From: PHBD01 sp964578535
Lineage (GTDB): Bacteria > Desulfobacterota > Syntrophia > Syntrophales > PHBD01
Length of the DNA stretch: 11,088 bases
Direction of reading: 5' to 3'
NCBI GenBank assembly: GCA_964578535.1
Contig: CAZODI010000076.1
Coordinates: 1-11,088 of the forward strand
Shown: positions 1 through 7,654 of the stretch, piece after piece
How the letters are laid out: each line of letters begins with the position of its first letter
How positions within the stretch are numbered: position 1 is the first letter of the stretch
Notes under the pieces: generated by a model
Seen by the model: the letters and a program-made list of their open reading frames with translations, nothing else
Databases searched by the model: none
Told to the model about the DNA's origin: nothing
Made by a program: the position numbers and the translations under genes

Positions 1-1
1 G

Positions 2-1123
2 ACCATGATGGCCCTGCCCTTTTTCATCTGGATGGGGGAGATCCTCTTCCGGAGCCGGATCTCGGCGGACCTCTTCCGCGGCCTTGCCCCCTGGATGGAC
101 CCCATCCCGGGCCGGCTCATCCACGTGAACGTCCTGGCCTGTACGTTCTTTGCCGCCGTCAGCGGCTCTTCGGCGGCGACGACGGCCACCGTCGGGAAGA
201 TCACCGTCCCGGAGCTTGAAAAGCGCAATTACGACCGGAACCTGTCCATCGGCTCGCTGGCCGGGGCGGGGACGCTGGGGTTCCTGATCCCGCCGAGCAT
301 GGTCATGCTGGTCTACGGCATCATCGGCGACGTCAGCATCGGAAAGCTCTTCATCGCAGGCTTCATCCCCGGCTTCATGATCGTCCTTCTCTTCTGCGGC
401 TACATCTTCATCCGCTGCCTGATCAACCCCGCCCTGGCGCCGCGGGCGGAGGACCACTACACCTGGAAAGACCGCCTCCAGGCCATCCCGGCCATCGCTC
501 CCGTCGTTTTCCTTGTCCTGCTCGTGCTGGGAAGCATTTACCTGGGCTGGGCCACGCCGACCGAGGCGGGGGGCGTGGGGGTCGTAGGGGCGCTGTTTTT
601 CGCCGCCCTCACCCGGAGCCTCACCTGGCATGTCTTCAAGACGAGCATGATCAATTCGATCAAGACAAGCTGCATGATCATGCTCATCGTCATGGGCGCC
701 TCCTACCTCTCGAACGTCTTCGGATTTCTGGGCATCACGCGGGCCCTGACGGAATACGTCGTCTCGATGCAGCTCTCCCCTTACATGCTCATCGTCATCC
801 TGACAGTCCTGTACCTGTTCCTGGGCTGCCTCATCGACGGCTTCTCCATGATCGTCATGACGGCCCCGCTGGTCCTGCCCCTGGTGGAGGCGGCCGGGTT
901 CGACCTCGTCTGGTTCGGCATCTACCTGGTCATCATGATCGAGCTGGCCCAAGTGACGCCGCCGGTCGGGTTCAACCTGTTCGTCATCAGCGGGCTCAAC
1001 AACGACAGCCTCTTCCGGATTGCCAAGGCGGCGTTTCCCTTCTTTCTCCTCATGGTCGTGGCGACGGTGATGCTGACGGTCTTCCCCGACATCGCCCTCT
1101 ACCTTCCCAACCGGATGAAGTGA
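2..1123 (+). CDS. TRAP transporter large permease (DctM type), 5' end outside window
   Basis: Large membrane subunit of a tripartite ATP-independent periplasmic transporter, which couples ion gradients to uptake of organic acids delivered by a periplasmic binding protein. The frame is open at the left edge, so the N-terminus is missing; about 373 residues are present against a usual length of roughly 425-430. Counting from the ATG at 5, DctM hallmarks are clear: SGSSAATTATVG (53-64), GTLGFLIPPSMVMLVYG (89-105), TPTEAGGVGVVGAL (184-197) and TPPVGFNLFVISGL (318-331). Long hydrophobic segments cover most of the protein. The binding protein and small permease are expected just left of the window. 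The stop lies 16 bases before pxpA, so the two are probably co-transcribed. The substrate is not readable from the sequence; the neighbours suggest 5-oxoproline or a related carboxylate (inference). Confidence 0.93.
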   Translation, partial: TMMALPFFIWMGEILFRSRISADLFRGLAPWMDPIPGRLIHVNVLACTFFAAVSGSSAATTATVGKITVPELEKRNYDRNLSIGSLAGAGTLGFLIPPSMVMLVYGIIGDVSIGKLFIAGFIPGFMIVLLFCGYIFIRCLINPALAPRAEDHYTWKDRLQAIPAIAPVVFLVLLVLGSIYLGWATPTEAGGVGVVGALFFAALTRSLTWHVFKTSMINSIKTSCMIMLIVMGASYLSNVFGFLGITRALTEYVVSMQLSPYMLIVILTVLYLFLGCLIDGFSMIVMTAPLVLPLVEAAGFDLVWFGIYLVIMIELAQVTPPVGFNLFVISGLNNDSLFRIAKAAFPFFLLMVVATVMLTVFPDIALYLPNRMK

Positions 1124-1139
1124 GCCGGGAGGAGCCTCC

Positions 1140-1922
1140 ATGAAGAGCATCGACCTGAACTGCGACATGGGAGAAAGCTTCGGTGCCTACACGCTCGGGA
1201 TGGACGCCGAGGCGATCCGGCACATCACCTCGGCGAACGTCGCCTGCGGCTACCATGCCGGCGATGCCCGCGTCATGTACAGGACCGTGCAGATGGCAAA
1301 GGAAAATGGCGTGGCCGTGGGCGCCCACCCGGGTTACCCGGACCTGGCCGGTTTCGGCCGCCGCAAGATGGAATGCACGCCCGGGGAGATCCGCGATTAC
1401 GTGATCTATCAGGCGGGGGCTCTCCGGGCCTTCTGCGACGCCCACGGCGTGGCGCTGCAACACGTAAAGCCGCACGGGAGCCTGTACAACGAGAGCGTCG
1501 GGAACGAACCGATGCTTCGCGCCCTCATCGGGGCCGTCGCCCGGATCGACCGCCGCCTCGTCTACCTTGCCCTGGGAGGAGCCCAGGCGCCGCTGGTGGG
1601 ACGGATCGCCGAGGAGGCGGGGATCCGTGTCGCCTTCGAGGCCTTTCCCGACCGGGCCTATACGCCCGACGGGAAACTCGCGCCAAGAAGCATGCCCGGG
1701 GCCGTGATCGAGGACCCGGAAGAGGCCTCCGCCCGGGCGCTCCTGATGGCCCGGGAGGGAAAAGTGATCGCCACCGACGGGACGGTCCTCGAAATGGAGA
1801 TCCACACGCTCTGCGTTCACGGCGACAATCCCGCGGCGGTGGCCCTGGTGAAGCGGATCCGCGGCGTTCTCGAGAAGGACGGGATCCGCGTCGCCCCCCT
1901 GGGAACCTTCATTGGTTGTTAA
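1140..1922 (+). CDS. pxpA: 5-oxoprolinase subunit A (LamB/YcsF family)
   Basis: One of three subunits of the prokaryotic ATP-dependent 5-oxoprolinase, which opens cytosolic 5-oxoproline (pyroglutamate) to glutamate. The 260-residue length is normal for the family. Visible family motifs are DLNCDMGE (5-12), SANVACGYHAGD (31-42), GAHPGYPDLAGFGRR (61-75) and HVKPHGSLYN (108-117); the Asp and His residues in these blocks are the conserved polar cluster of the fold. The ATG at 1140 follows a GGGAGGAG ribosome site 6-7 bases upstream. It is the first of three adjacent pxp genes and follows a TRAP permease. The stop codon overlaps the purine-rich ribosome site of pxpB, so the two genes are probably coupled. 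Nothing looks truncated. Confidence 0.95.
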   Translation: MKSIDLNCDMGESFGAYTLGMDAEAIRHITSANVACGYHAGDARVMYRTVQMAKENGVAVGAHPGYPDLAGFGRRKMECTPGEIRDYVIYQAGALRAFCDAHGVALQHVKPHGSLYNESVGNEPMLRALIGAVARIDRRLVYLALGGAQAPLVGRIAEEAGIRVAFEAFPDRAYTPDGKLAPRSMPGAVIEDPEEASARALLMAREGKVIATDGTVLEMEIHTLCVHGDNPAAVALVKRIRGVLEKDGIRVAPLGTFIGC

Positions 1923-1938
1923 GGAGGACGGAATTCCC

Positions 1939-2646
1939 ATGGCGCCTGCCCCGCTCGACAAGCCCCGGCTGCGGAACAGCGGCGACCTGGCCATCTTGGT
2001 GGAGTACGGCGACGCCATCGATCCCGCCATCAACGAAAAAGTCCGCGCCGTCACAACCCTCCTGAAGCGGAACCTCCCGGAGGGCGTCCTGGCCATCGTT
2101 CCTGCCTACCGATCCCTGTCCATCCGCTACGATCCCCTCCTGACCTCCCCGGAGCGCCTGTCGGCCGTCCTCACGGAACTGGAGGGGCATCTCCGGGAGG
2201 TGGAGATCCCACCGCCCCGCGTCGTCGAGATCCCCGTCTGCTACGGCGGCGGGCATGGACCGGACCTCGGTATTGTTGCGGAACACAGCGGCCTGTCTCC
2301 CGGGGAGGTCGTTTCCATCCACTCCGGAACGGAATATCCGATTTACATGATCGGTTTCACCCCCGGATTCTGCTACCTGGGCGGCCTCGACCGGCGGATC
2401 GCCACGCCGCGCCGGGAAACGCCCCGGACGCTCCTGCCCGGCGGCTCCGTCGGCATCGCCGAGGCCCAGACGGGCGTCTACCCGGTGGACAGCCCCGGGG
2501 GCTGGCAGATCATCGGCCGGACGCCGCTCAGGCTCTTCGCCCCGGAGCGGGAGACCCCCTTTCTTTATGAAGCGGGTGACCGCATCCGTTTCGTCCCGAT
2601 CCCGGAGGAAGAATTCGACCGGGTCTACCAGGAGGAGAAGAGCTGA
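1939..2646 (+). CDS. pxpB: 5-oxoprolinase subunit B (KipI-like)
   Basis: Second subunit of the split 5-oxoprolinase; related proteins were first described as the kinase inhibitor KipI in Bacillus. The product is 235 residues from the ATG at 1939, which has an AAGGAGG about 11 bases upstream. An in-frame TTG at 1912 would add nine residues but overlaps the end of pxpA and that ribosome site, so I prefer the ATG. The C-terminal cyclophilin-like domain is unmistakable: YMIGFTPGFCYLGGLD (136-151), PRR and PR (157-163), GSVGIAEAQTGVYPVDSPGGW (169-189, where the family usually has AGxQTG) and IIGRTPLRLF (191-200). The N-terminal half (about 10-90) is the less conserved domain. Its TGA stop overlaps the pxpC ATG as TGATG, indicating translational coupling and probably balanced subunits. 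Confidence 0.94.
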   Translation: MAPAPLDKPRLRNSGDLAILVEYGDAIDPAINEKVRAVTTLLKRNLPEGVLAIVPAYRSLSIRYDPLLTSPERLSAVLTELEGHLREVEIPPPRVVEIPVCYGGGHGPDLGIVAEHSGLSPGEVVSIHSGTEYPIYMIGFTPGFCYLGGLDRRIATPRRETPRTLLPGGSVGIAEAQTGVYPVDSPGGWQIIGRTPLRLFAPERETPFLYEAGDRIRFVPIPEEEFDRVYQEEKS

Positions 2647-3608
2647 TGGACGCCTTCCGCGTGCTCTCACCGGGTTCCCTGACGACGGTCCAGGACGGCG
2701 GACGCTACAGCTTCATCGACCGCGGCGTCCCCCCTTCGGGAGCACTGGACGGGTTCGCCTACCGCATCGCCAATCTGCTGGTCGGAAATCCCCCGGAAGC
2801 GGCCGTCCTGGAATTGACGCTCCAGGGTCCCGCCCTGGAGGTCCTCTGCGAGGCCGACGCGGCCGTGGCCGGAGCCGACATGGGGGCAACGCTCAACGAC
2901 GGGCCGGTGGCGCCCTGGAAGTCCTTCCGGGTGAAGGGGGGGGACATCCTCCGGTTCCATTTCGCCACGACCGGCTGCCGGACATACCTGGCCGTCTCGG
3001 GAGGAATCGACGTCCCCGTCGTCATGGGGAGCCGCGCCACCTGCCTGAAGGCAAAGATCGGCGGCGTCGGGGGAAGGGCCCTGAAAAAGGATGACGTCCT
3101 GGCTCGAGCAACCGGCGCCCTCCTGGCGGCGCCGCGCAGGCTCCCGTACCGCTGGATCCCGACGTACCGGGCCGACATCGTCCTGAAGGCCCTGCCGGGA
3201 CCCCAGGAAGATGCCTTCCGTTCCGGCATGGAGACGTTCTTCGATACCGACTACATGGTGACTCCCCAATCCGACCGCATGGGCTACCGCCTCCAGGGCG
3301 CGCCGATCCATCATGACGAGGGAGTCCCCCAGAGCATCATCTCGGAGCCGGTCCTCCCGGGCAACGTACAGCTGCCTGCCGACGGGCAGCCCATCATCCT
3401 CCTGGTGGAGCAGACCACGGGGGGCTACACGAAAATCGCGACGGTCATCTCAACGGACCTGCCGAAGGTAGCCCAGGCCATGCCGGGCAACCGGATCTGG
3501 TTCAAGAAGGTGACCCTGGAAGAGGCGCACGCCCTGTACCGGAGCGAGGCGGCACGCATGAAGGAGATCGAGGCGTTTTTCAGCGGTACACCCGGTCCCC
3601 GATCCTGA
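2646..3608 (+). CDS. pxpC: 5-oxoprolinase subunit C (KipA-like, biotin-dependent carboxyltransferase family)
   Basis: Third subunit of the ATP-dependent 5-oxoprolinase; the fold is shared with the urea amidolyase/carboxyltransferase (AHS2) family, and such genes are often annotated as biotin-dependent carboxyltransferases. The 320-residue length is normal. The N-terminal signature is intact: SPGSLTTVQDGGR (9-21), GVPPSGALDGFAYRIANLLVGN (27-48) and AVLELTLQGP (53-62). Further on are the GPQED block, DRMGYRLQG and the EPVLPGNVQLPADGQPI region. The start overlaps the pxpB stop. No biotin carboxylase or biotinyl carrier gene is adjacent, which fits a 5-oxoprolinase subunit better than a carboxylase. 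The last 29 bases overlap the 3' end of a convergent minus-strand gene, so the operon probably ends here; I see no clear hairpin terminator. Confidence 0.93.
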   Translation: MDAFRVLSPGSLTTVQDGGRYSFIDRGVPPSGALDGFAYRIANLLVGNPPEAAVLELTLQGPALEVLCEADAAVAGADMGATLNDGPVAPWKSFRVKGGDILRFHFATTGCRTYLAVSGGIDVPVVMGSRATCLKAKIGGVGGRALKKDDVLARATGALLAAPRRLPYRWIPTYRADIVLKALPGPQEDAFRSGMETFFDTDYMVTPQSDRMGYRLQGAPIHHDEGVPQSIISEPVLPGNVQLPADGQPIILLVEQTTGGYTKIATVISTDLPKVAQAMPGNRIWFKKVTLEEAHALYRSEAARMKEIEAFFSGTPGPRS

Positions 3609-4142
3609 GCGACGTGACGTACAGGATTTCGCAGGCCCCCCGGTCGGAGTCCTCGCGGGTCAGGCTGGTCTTCAACCGGACGGTCTGCCCCTCAATCAGC
3701 CCTTCGCCGTTTACCAGGTATCCCTCGATCACAACACGATCCTTGGCACCCACGTCCCGGTCGATGGCCCGGAAGAGGTTCGGCGTCGCCGGAATGAGAT
3801 GATTGTTTGACCCGTGGGACATGGCATATTCGAAGCTCACGGGCGGCTCCTCCCCCTTGATCCGGAACCAGGCGAGGCGGGTGTTGTCGTGCTTGATCTG
3901 CAGGTTCTTGGCCACGTCCGGATCCGTGAGGCGGCCCCAGACAAGGGCCAGNNNNNNNNNNNNNNNNNNNNNNNNNNNNNNNNNNNNNNNNNNNNNNNNN
4001 NNNNNNNNNNNNNNNNNNNNNNNNNNNNNNNNNNNNNNNNNNNNNNNNNNNCCAGGAGGAGGATCCATCCGGCCCCCCGGCAGATCCAACGGATGCCCAT
4101 TGCAGGGGGACCGATGAGGGTTCGGTTTGCGGGCATGGGCAT
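3580..4142 (-). CDS. hypothetical small anchored or exported protein, interrupted by scaffold gap
   Basis: No function recognised. The start is ATG 4142, directly after the TAG of the upstream oxidoreductase, with the purine-rich GGAAGAAG just before it. The N-terminus, MPMPANRTLIG followed by IRWICRGAGWILLL, ends in a hydrophobic run that looks like a signal anchor or secretion signal before the gap. After the gap (3951 down to 3580) comes a soluble C-terminal part of about 123 residues with blocks LVWGRLTDP, FEYAMSHGSNNHLIPATPNLFRA and VVIEGYLVNGEGLIEG. The alternating strands and the VxxxGYLV block suggest a small beta-rich, possibly OB-like domain (inference). With the gap taken as 100 bases the two halves lie in different frames; since the gap length is conventional this is no evidence of a frameshift. 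The gene is probably co-transcribed with the oxidoreductase and converges on pxpC. Confidence 0.6.
3952..4051. other. assembly gap of 100 N
   Basis: Exactly 100 undefined bases, the conventional placeholder for a scaffold gap of unknown length. It splits the minus-strand hypothetical gene, so the distance and frame across it should not be trusted. Confidence 0.99.
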
Positions 4143-4901
4143 CTACTTCTTCCAGATGAACTTTTCCTGTTCCACCGCCGCCGGATCCACGCCCAGGGTC
4201 TCCAGATCCTTCAGCGCCGAATCCATCATGGGAGGCGGACCGCAGAGGTAGAAGGCGGCGCCCGGCTTCACGCCGTGCCGTTTCAGGATATCGGCGCTGA
4301 TCCGCCCCTTTTCGAACAGCATCCGGGGCGTCCCCGCGTCGAAATGGCCGTCCACCGAATCCTCCCGGCTCAGGCAGTGGACCACCGTGAGGTCGAGCTC
4401 GCGGGTCATGGCACGGATCTCGTCCATGTCGAAGGTCTCGGAGATGGTCTTGTTCGCCCAGAAAAGAAGGACCCTGTTCTTTGCCTTGCCGTTCCGGAAA
4501 TGCCTGAGCACGCTCAGGAACGGCGTGATGCCCACTCCCCCGGCGATCATGACGATCTCGGGCTTCCCGTCGATGCCCCGGCAGAAGACGCCCAGGGGTC
4601 CGGCAACCTTCACGGAATCGCCGGGCATGAGGCCCGGGATGGACGAGGTGAAGGCCCCCTCCTTCTTGATGGAGAAGCGCAGGAGGGCATCCTCGGGGGC
4701 GGCGGAGATGGTGAACGGGTGCGGCTCGCTCCAGCCTTCGGGCCCGGCGAGCCGGATGGAGGCGAACTGCCCGGCCTTCCGGGCGGCGAGCTTCTCGTCC
4801 GTCCCCTCCAGGTAGACCGAGTTCACCTCCTCGTTTTCCGGGACCACGCGGACGACCTTCCAGACATTCTTTTCTTCCTGCCCTGCATTGGCTGACGTCA
4901 T
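4143..4901 (-). CDS. FAD/NAD(P)-binding oxidoreductase (ferredoxin-NADP reductase-like)
   Basis: Flavin reductase of the ferredoxin-NADP reductase superfamily, expected to pass electrons between NAD(P)H and a partner through FAD. The product is 252 residues. The ATG at 4901 is chosen because GGAGG lies 7 bases upstream; an in-frame ATG at 5015 would add 38 non-conserved residues. Domains in order: an FAD-binding beta barrel (about 12-107) with EPHPFTISAAP (59-69), equivalent to the family RxYS motif but with His-Pro-Phe-Thr, then a Rossmann NAD(P) domain with MIAGGVGITPFLSVL (118-132) and YLCGPPPMMDSAL (218-230). No 2Fe-2S ferredoxin domain and no membrane segment are present, so the electron partner must be a separate protein. 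The likely partner candidates are not in the window unless the small anchored protein just downstream (TAG-ATG junction) is one. Confidence 0.9.
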   Translation of the reverse strand: MTSANAGQEEKNVWKVVRVVPENEEVNSVYLEGTDEKLAARKAGQFASIRLAGPEGWSEPHPFTISAAPEDALLRFSIKKEGAFTSSIPGLMPGDSVKVAGPLGVFCRGIDGKPEIVMIAGGVGITPFLSVLRHFRNGKAKNRVLLFWANKTISETFDMDEIRAMTRELDLTVVHCLSREDSVDGHFDAGTPRMLFEKGRISADILKRHGVKPGAAFYLCGPPPMMDSALKDLETLGVDPAAVEQEKFIWKK

Positions 4902-4998
4902 CTCAAGACCTCCCTGGCGATCCTTTCGCGCTGAACGTACCATATTTCCCGCCGGGGCTCCCCGTTTTTCTTCGGGTATACCGGCGCATTCTTCCGGC

Positions 4999-5028
4999 TT
5001 GACGAACCGGGCCAAACGGCCCTATGTC
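4999..5028 (+). promoter_or_regulatory. weak candidate promoter in the divergent intergenic region
   Basis: TTGACG at 4999-5004 is one mismatch from the sigma70 -35 consensus. The best -10 at matching spacing is TATGTC (5023-5028), only three of six. The region lies between the divergent oxidoreductase and the + strand gene starting at 5105, where a promoter is needed. An 8-base palindrome GGTATACC (4975-4982) lies just upstream. Confidence 0.22.
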
Positions 5029-5104
5029 TATCGGGAAGCAGCGAAGCAACATTCCCCAGGCATCCGGCGGCCTTTCCAAAACCCTGCAACAGGGAGCAGG
5101 AACG

Positions 5105-6228
5105 ATGAAACGGCAGGCCATCCTTCAGCGCGGATCCATCCGGGGCGCTCCCCCCAGGCTGCCGCCGACCCCTGAGAAAATCCCCTTCCCCGTGAGCCCC
5201 ATCATCCACTCCGCCCTGCGGGCCATCTATGCTGGAGGCCCCAAATCGCGGTGGCTGTCGGACGCCCACGGCCATCCGTATTACCCCTACGAGACGAGGG
5301 CGGGGAACATCGTCTTCTTCTACGAACCGCCGCCGGACTACTCCCCGCGCTTCCACCCGACCATCGCCCTGTACTATACGCCCCGCCTCGATTTCATCTA
5401 CTCGGGCCGGTTGAGGGACACCGTCCGCAGCCTGTCCGTGGAGTCCGCGGACGTCCTGATGATCCTGATGTCCGCCATCGCCCGCCTGGACGACCCCCGG
5501 ACGGGGATCGCGCGCATCACACCGGAGGAGATCGCCGGCATGAGGAATATCCGCCTCCGCCGCGGCCGGGCGAGGAACCTGATCGAGGACCTGAAGGCGG
5601 AAGTCTTCCGTCTTGCAGACCTGAGGGTGTTCATGACCTGGAAGGACTACCGGACCGGCGGCACGGTCACCTTCGGCAGGGAAAGGCCGGACCGCCTGCT
5701 GGACCTCCTGGACGTCGAATACCGCCGCCGGGAGCGCGGAGGAACCGTGTTCCGGTATCGCTGCGGTCAGGCCCTGTCGCATTTCCTGGATGTGGAGGGG
5801 CTGTTCTGGATCGGTTACTACGGCCGGGCCCTTCTCCACCTGAACCCGTACCAGGAGGCGTTCACCAAGAAGCTGGGCACCTACTGGACACTCATCGGAA
5901 CGGTCGCCGGGAAAAAAGGAGAGCTGCCCCGGGCGACCCCGCGGAGCATCCTCGACTTCTGCGGGGAAGGCGTGAGCGGACGCAACCCCGGCCACACGGT
6001 GGACGCCTTTTTCAAGGCCCACGAGAGGCTCATGGAGATCGGCATCATCGAGAGCGACGACCTGCGGGAGCCCGTCAGCCGGACGAAGGGCTACATGNNN
6101 NNNNNNNNNNNNNNNNNNNNNNNNNNNNNNNNNNNNNNNNNNNNNNNNNNNNNNNNNNNNNNNNNNNNNNNNNNNNNNNNNNNNNNNNNNNNNNNNNGCG
6201 GATCGCGGCCCGCCACGAGGACCGCTGA
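5105..6228 (+). CDS. uncharacterised protein, possible tandem winged-helix DNA-binding (Rep-like), interrupted by scaffold gap
   Basis: Function not recognised with confidence. The ATG at 5105 has GGGAG about 8 bases upstream; 331 residues are read before the gap. After the gap the frame giving RIAARHEDR and a TGA at 6226-6228 looks like a natural basic C-terminus. The N-terminal 30 residues are proline-rich. Residues 112-186 form helices followed by a strand pair (VLMILMSAIARL, ITPEEIAGMRNIRLRRGRAR, EDLKAEVFRLADLRVFMTW). Residues 250-320 repeat that style (EAFTKKLGTYWTLIGTV, TPRSILDFCGEGV, AFFKAHERLMEIGIIES). Two helix-turn-helix-plus-wing units separated by a linker resemble plasmid replication initiators and related wHTH regulators, but this is inference from pattern. 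No repeats typical of an iteron origin were seen nearby. An alternative is a transcription regulator of the divergent oxidoreductase operon. Confidence 0.6.
6098..6197. other. assembly gap of 100 N
   Basis: Second run of exactly 100 undefined bases, again a placeholder of unknown true length. It removes the C-terminal part of the preceding + strand gene. Confidence 0.99.
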
Positions 6229-6319
6229 GAGGCAACCCCGACCCATCCCCCACGAAAGCGGCACCCATCTCCGAGGAATGCGCCTGCAATCAACGGCCCG
6301 GCACCTCTCTCCATCGGCC

Positions 6320-6351
6320 CTGACGACGGTTTAACACGGCCTAAATATAAT
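6320..6351 (+). promoter_or_regulatory. putative sigma70-type promoter for the M24 peptidase gene
   Basis: A perfect -10 hexamer TATAAT lies at 6346-6351 in a short AT-rich patch inside otherwise GC-rich DNA. The best -35 is CTGACG (6320-6325), with a long spacer of 20 bases, so -35 contact may be poor or an activator may be used. Predicted transcription start is near 6358, giving a leader of about 70 bases before ATG 6427. Confidence 0.5.
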
Positions 6352-6365
6352 AAGCGGGACATGCG

Positions 6366-6382
6366 CCGGACCAGCGGTCCGG
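6366..6382. promoter_or_regulatory. 17-base perfect inverted repeat in the leader: possible operator or RNA hairpin
   Basis: CCGGACC-AGC-GGTCCGG: seven-base arms with a three-base centre, no mismatch. It starts about 8 bases after the predicted transcription start and ends 31 bases before the AGGAG ribosome site of the M24 gene. The position suits a repressor operator just downstream of a promoter, or a small stem-loop at the 5' end of the mRNA. There is no T-run after it, so it is not an intrinsic terminator. Confidence 0.45.
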
Positions 6383-6426
6383 TATCATGCACCGGCATCG
6401 CAAATCCACCGACAGGAGAATCCGCC

Positions 6427-7602
6427 ATGGACGGGATGAAGCGAATCCGGGACCTGCAGGCCGGGATGGCCGACCGGAATCTCTCCGCTCTCCTCATCGG
6501 CTATTCCAGGAACATCCTCTACTATACGGGAACGGCCCAGCCTTCGTGGCTCCTCGTCCTCCCCGACGACTGCACGCTGTACGTCCGGAGCGGGCTGGAC
6601 TTCGCCCGGAACGACGTCTTCATCCCGCGGGAAAAGCTCCGGGAGGAGCGGCGCCTGGAGCGGATCGGCGAGGCCCTCTCCGCCCGGATGCGGGGCGGCG
6701 ACCGGCGTCTCGGCGTGGAGATGGACATCCTGACGGCGGAACAGTTCCGGCAGGTCGGGAAATGCTTCCCCGGCTTCGAATTCGTCGATGTCTCCTCCGT
6801 GCCGCTGGACCAGAGAAAGAAGAAAGAGCCGGCCGAGATCGAGAAGATCCGGAAGGCCTGCGGGGCCATCCATGCGGGCCACGAGGCTGTGCTGGCCACC
6901 CTGAGGGAAGGAATCACGGAACTGGAGCTGGCGGCGGCGGTCGAGAACGCCCACCGCCTGGCGGGCCACGAGGGGATCTTCTTCATCCGCCAGCCCGACT
7001 TCTTCATGAGCCGGGGCCCCATCAGCTCCGGCCCCAATCTGTTCCGGATCAGCGGCGTCGTCTACACGATCACGGGAGTGGGCCTGAGCCCGTCCGTACC
7101 GGCGGGGCCGTCGAGGAGGAAAATCGAGGCCGGCGACATCGTGATCGTGGACATCCCCACGCTGGTGGACGGCTACCACGCCGACCAGACGCGCACCTAT
7201 TGCCTGGGGAAGGCCGGGAAGGAGATCCGCTCCCTCTACGACGACCTGCGCTCCATTGCCGACCACCTGATCGCCGCCATCCGCCCGGGGATCGCCGGCA
7301 CCGAGGTCTACCGGATCGCCGTCGAAAAGGCCGGCGAGCTGGGGCGCCGGGAGACATTCCAGCATTTCGGGGGCGGCAAGATCTCCCGGATCATCGGGCA
7401 CGGCATCGGACTCGAGCTGAACGAGCCCCCCATCCTGTCCGGGTACGACTCCTCCCCCCTCGAGGAGGGCCAGGTCGTCGCCCTGGACCTGCACATGCTC
7501 GACGAGAAGCTGGGCGTCGTCAAGCTGGAGGACATGATCCACATCCGGGCGGAAGGGAACGAAATCCTGACCCCGACGCCCCGGATCCTCTTCGAGGTTT
7601 AG
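6427..7602 (+). CDS. M24 family metallopeptidase (Xaa-Pro dipeptidase/aminopeptidase-like)
   Basis: Creatinase/aminopeptidase P-like protein of 391 residues, a normal length for a cytoplasmic Xaa-Pro peptidase. The ATG at 6427 has AGGAG 8 bases upstream. The N-terminal creatinase-type domain covers about 1-130 (LLIGYSRNILYYTG at 22-35). The pita-bread catalytic domain follows (about 138-391). The five metal-ligand positions of the family align to D242 (VIVDIP), D253 (HADQTRT), H325 (GHGIG), D354 (VVALDLH) and E368 (KLEDM). The fourth ligand is normally Glu in a VEPG-type motif; here it is Asp with no following Pro. The enzyme may therefore have altered metal binding, another substrate, or reduced activity. 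It has its own putative promoter and is followed 52 bases later by an acyl-CoA isomerase gene. No signal peptide. Confidence 0.88.
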   Translation: MDGMKRIRDLQAGMADRNLSALLIGYSRNILYYTGTAQPSWLLVLPDDCTLYVRSGLDFARNDVFIPREKLREERRLERIGEALSARMRGGDRRLGVEMDILTAEQFRQVGKCFPGFEFVDVSSVPLDQRKKKEPAEIEKIRKACGAIHAGHEAVLATLREGITELELAAAVENAHRLAGHEGIFFIRQPDFFMSRGPISSGPNLFRISGVVYTITGVGLSPSVPAGPSRRKIEAGDIVIVDIPTLVDGYHADQTRTYCLGKAGKEIRSLYDDLRSIADHLIAAIRPGIAGTEVYRIAVEKAGELGRRETFQHFGGGKISRIIGHGIGLELNEPPILSGYDSSPLEEGQVVALDLHMLDEKLGVVKLEDMIHIRAEGNEILTPTPRILFEV

Positions 7603-7654
7603 AATTCCTGCCGGAGACCATTGCCCCGGCAAACCAGGGAAAGGAGGTCTGGTC

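Noticed and set aside
1912..1938. TTG start for pxpB nine codons upstream
   Set aside because: It overlaps the end of pxpA and would place the good AAGGAGG inside the coding region; ATG 1939 is preferred.
1050..2670. Long minus-strand open frames opposite pxpA and pxpB, and similar ones opposite pxpC
   Set aside because: They are arginine-, glycine- and aspartate-rich antisense readings of GC-rich genes with clear family motifs on the + strand.
4902..5015. N-terminal extension of the oxidoreductase to an ATG at 5015
   Set aside because: The extra 38 residues show no family similarity, while the internal ATG at 4901 has a strong GGAGG at ideal distance.
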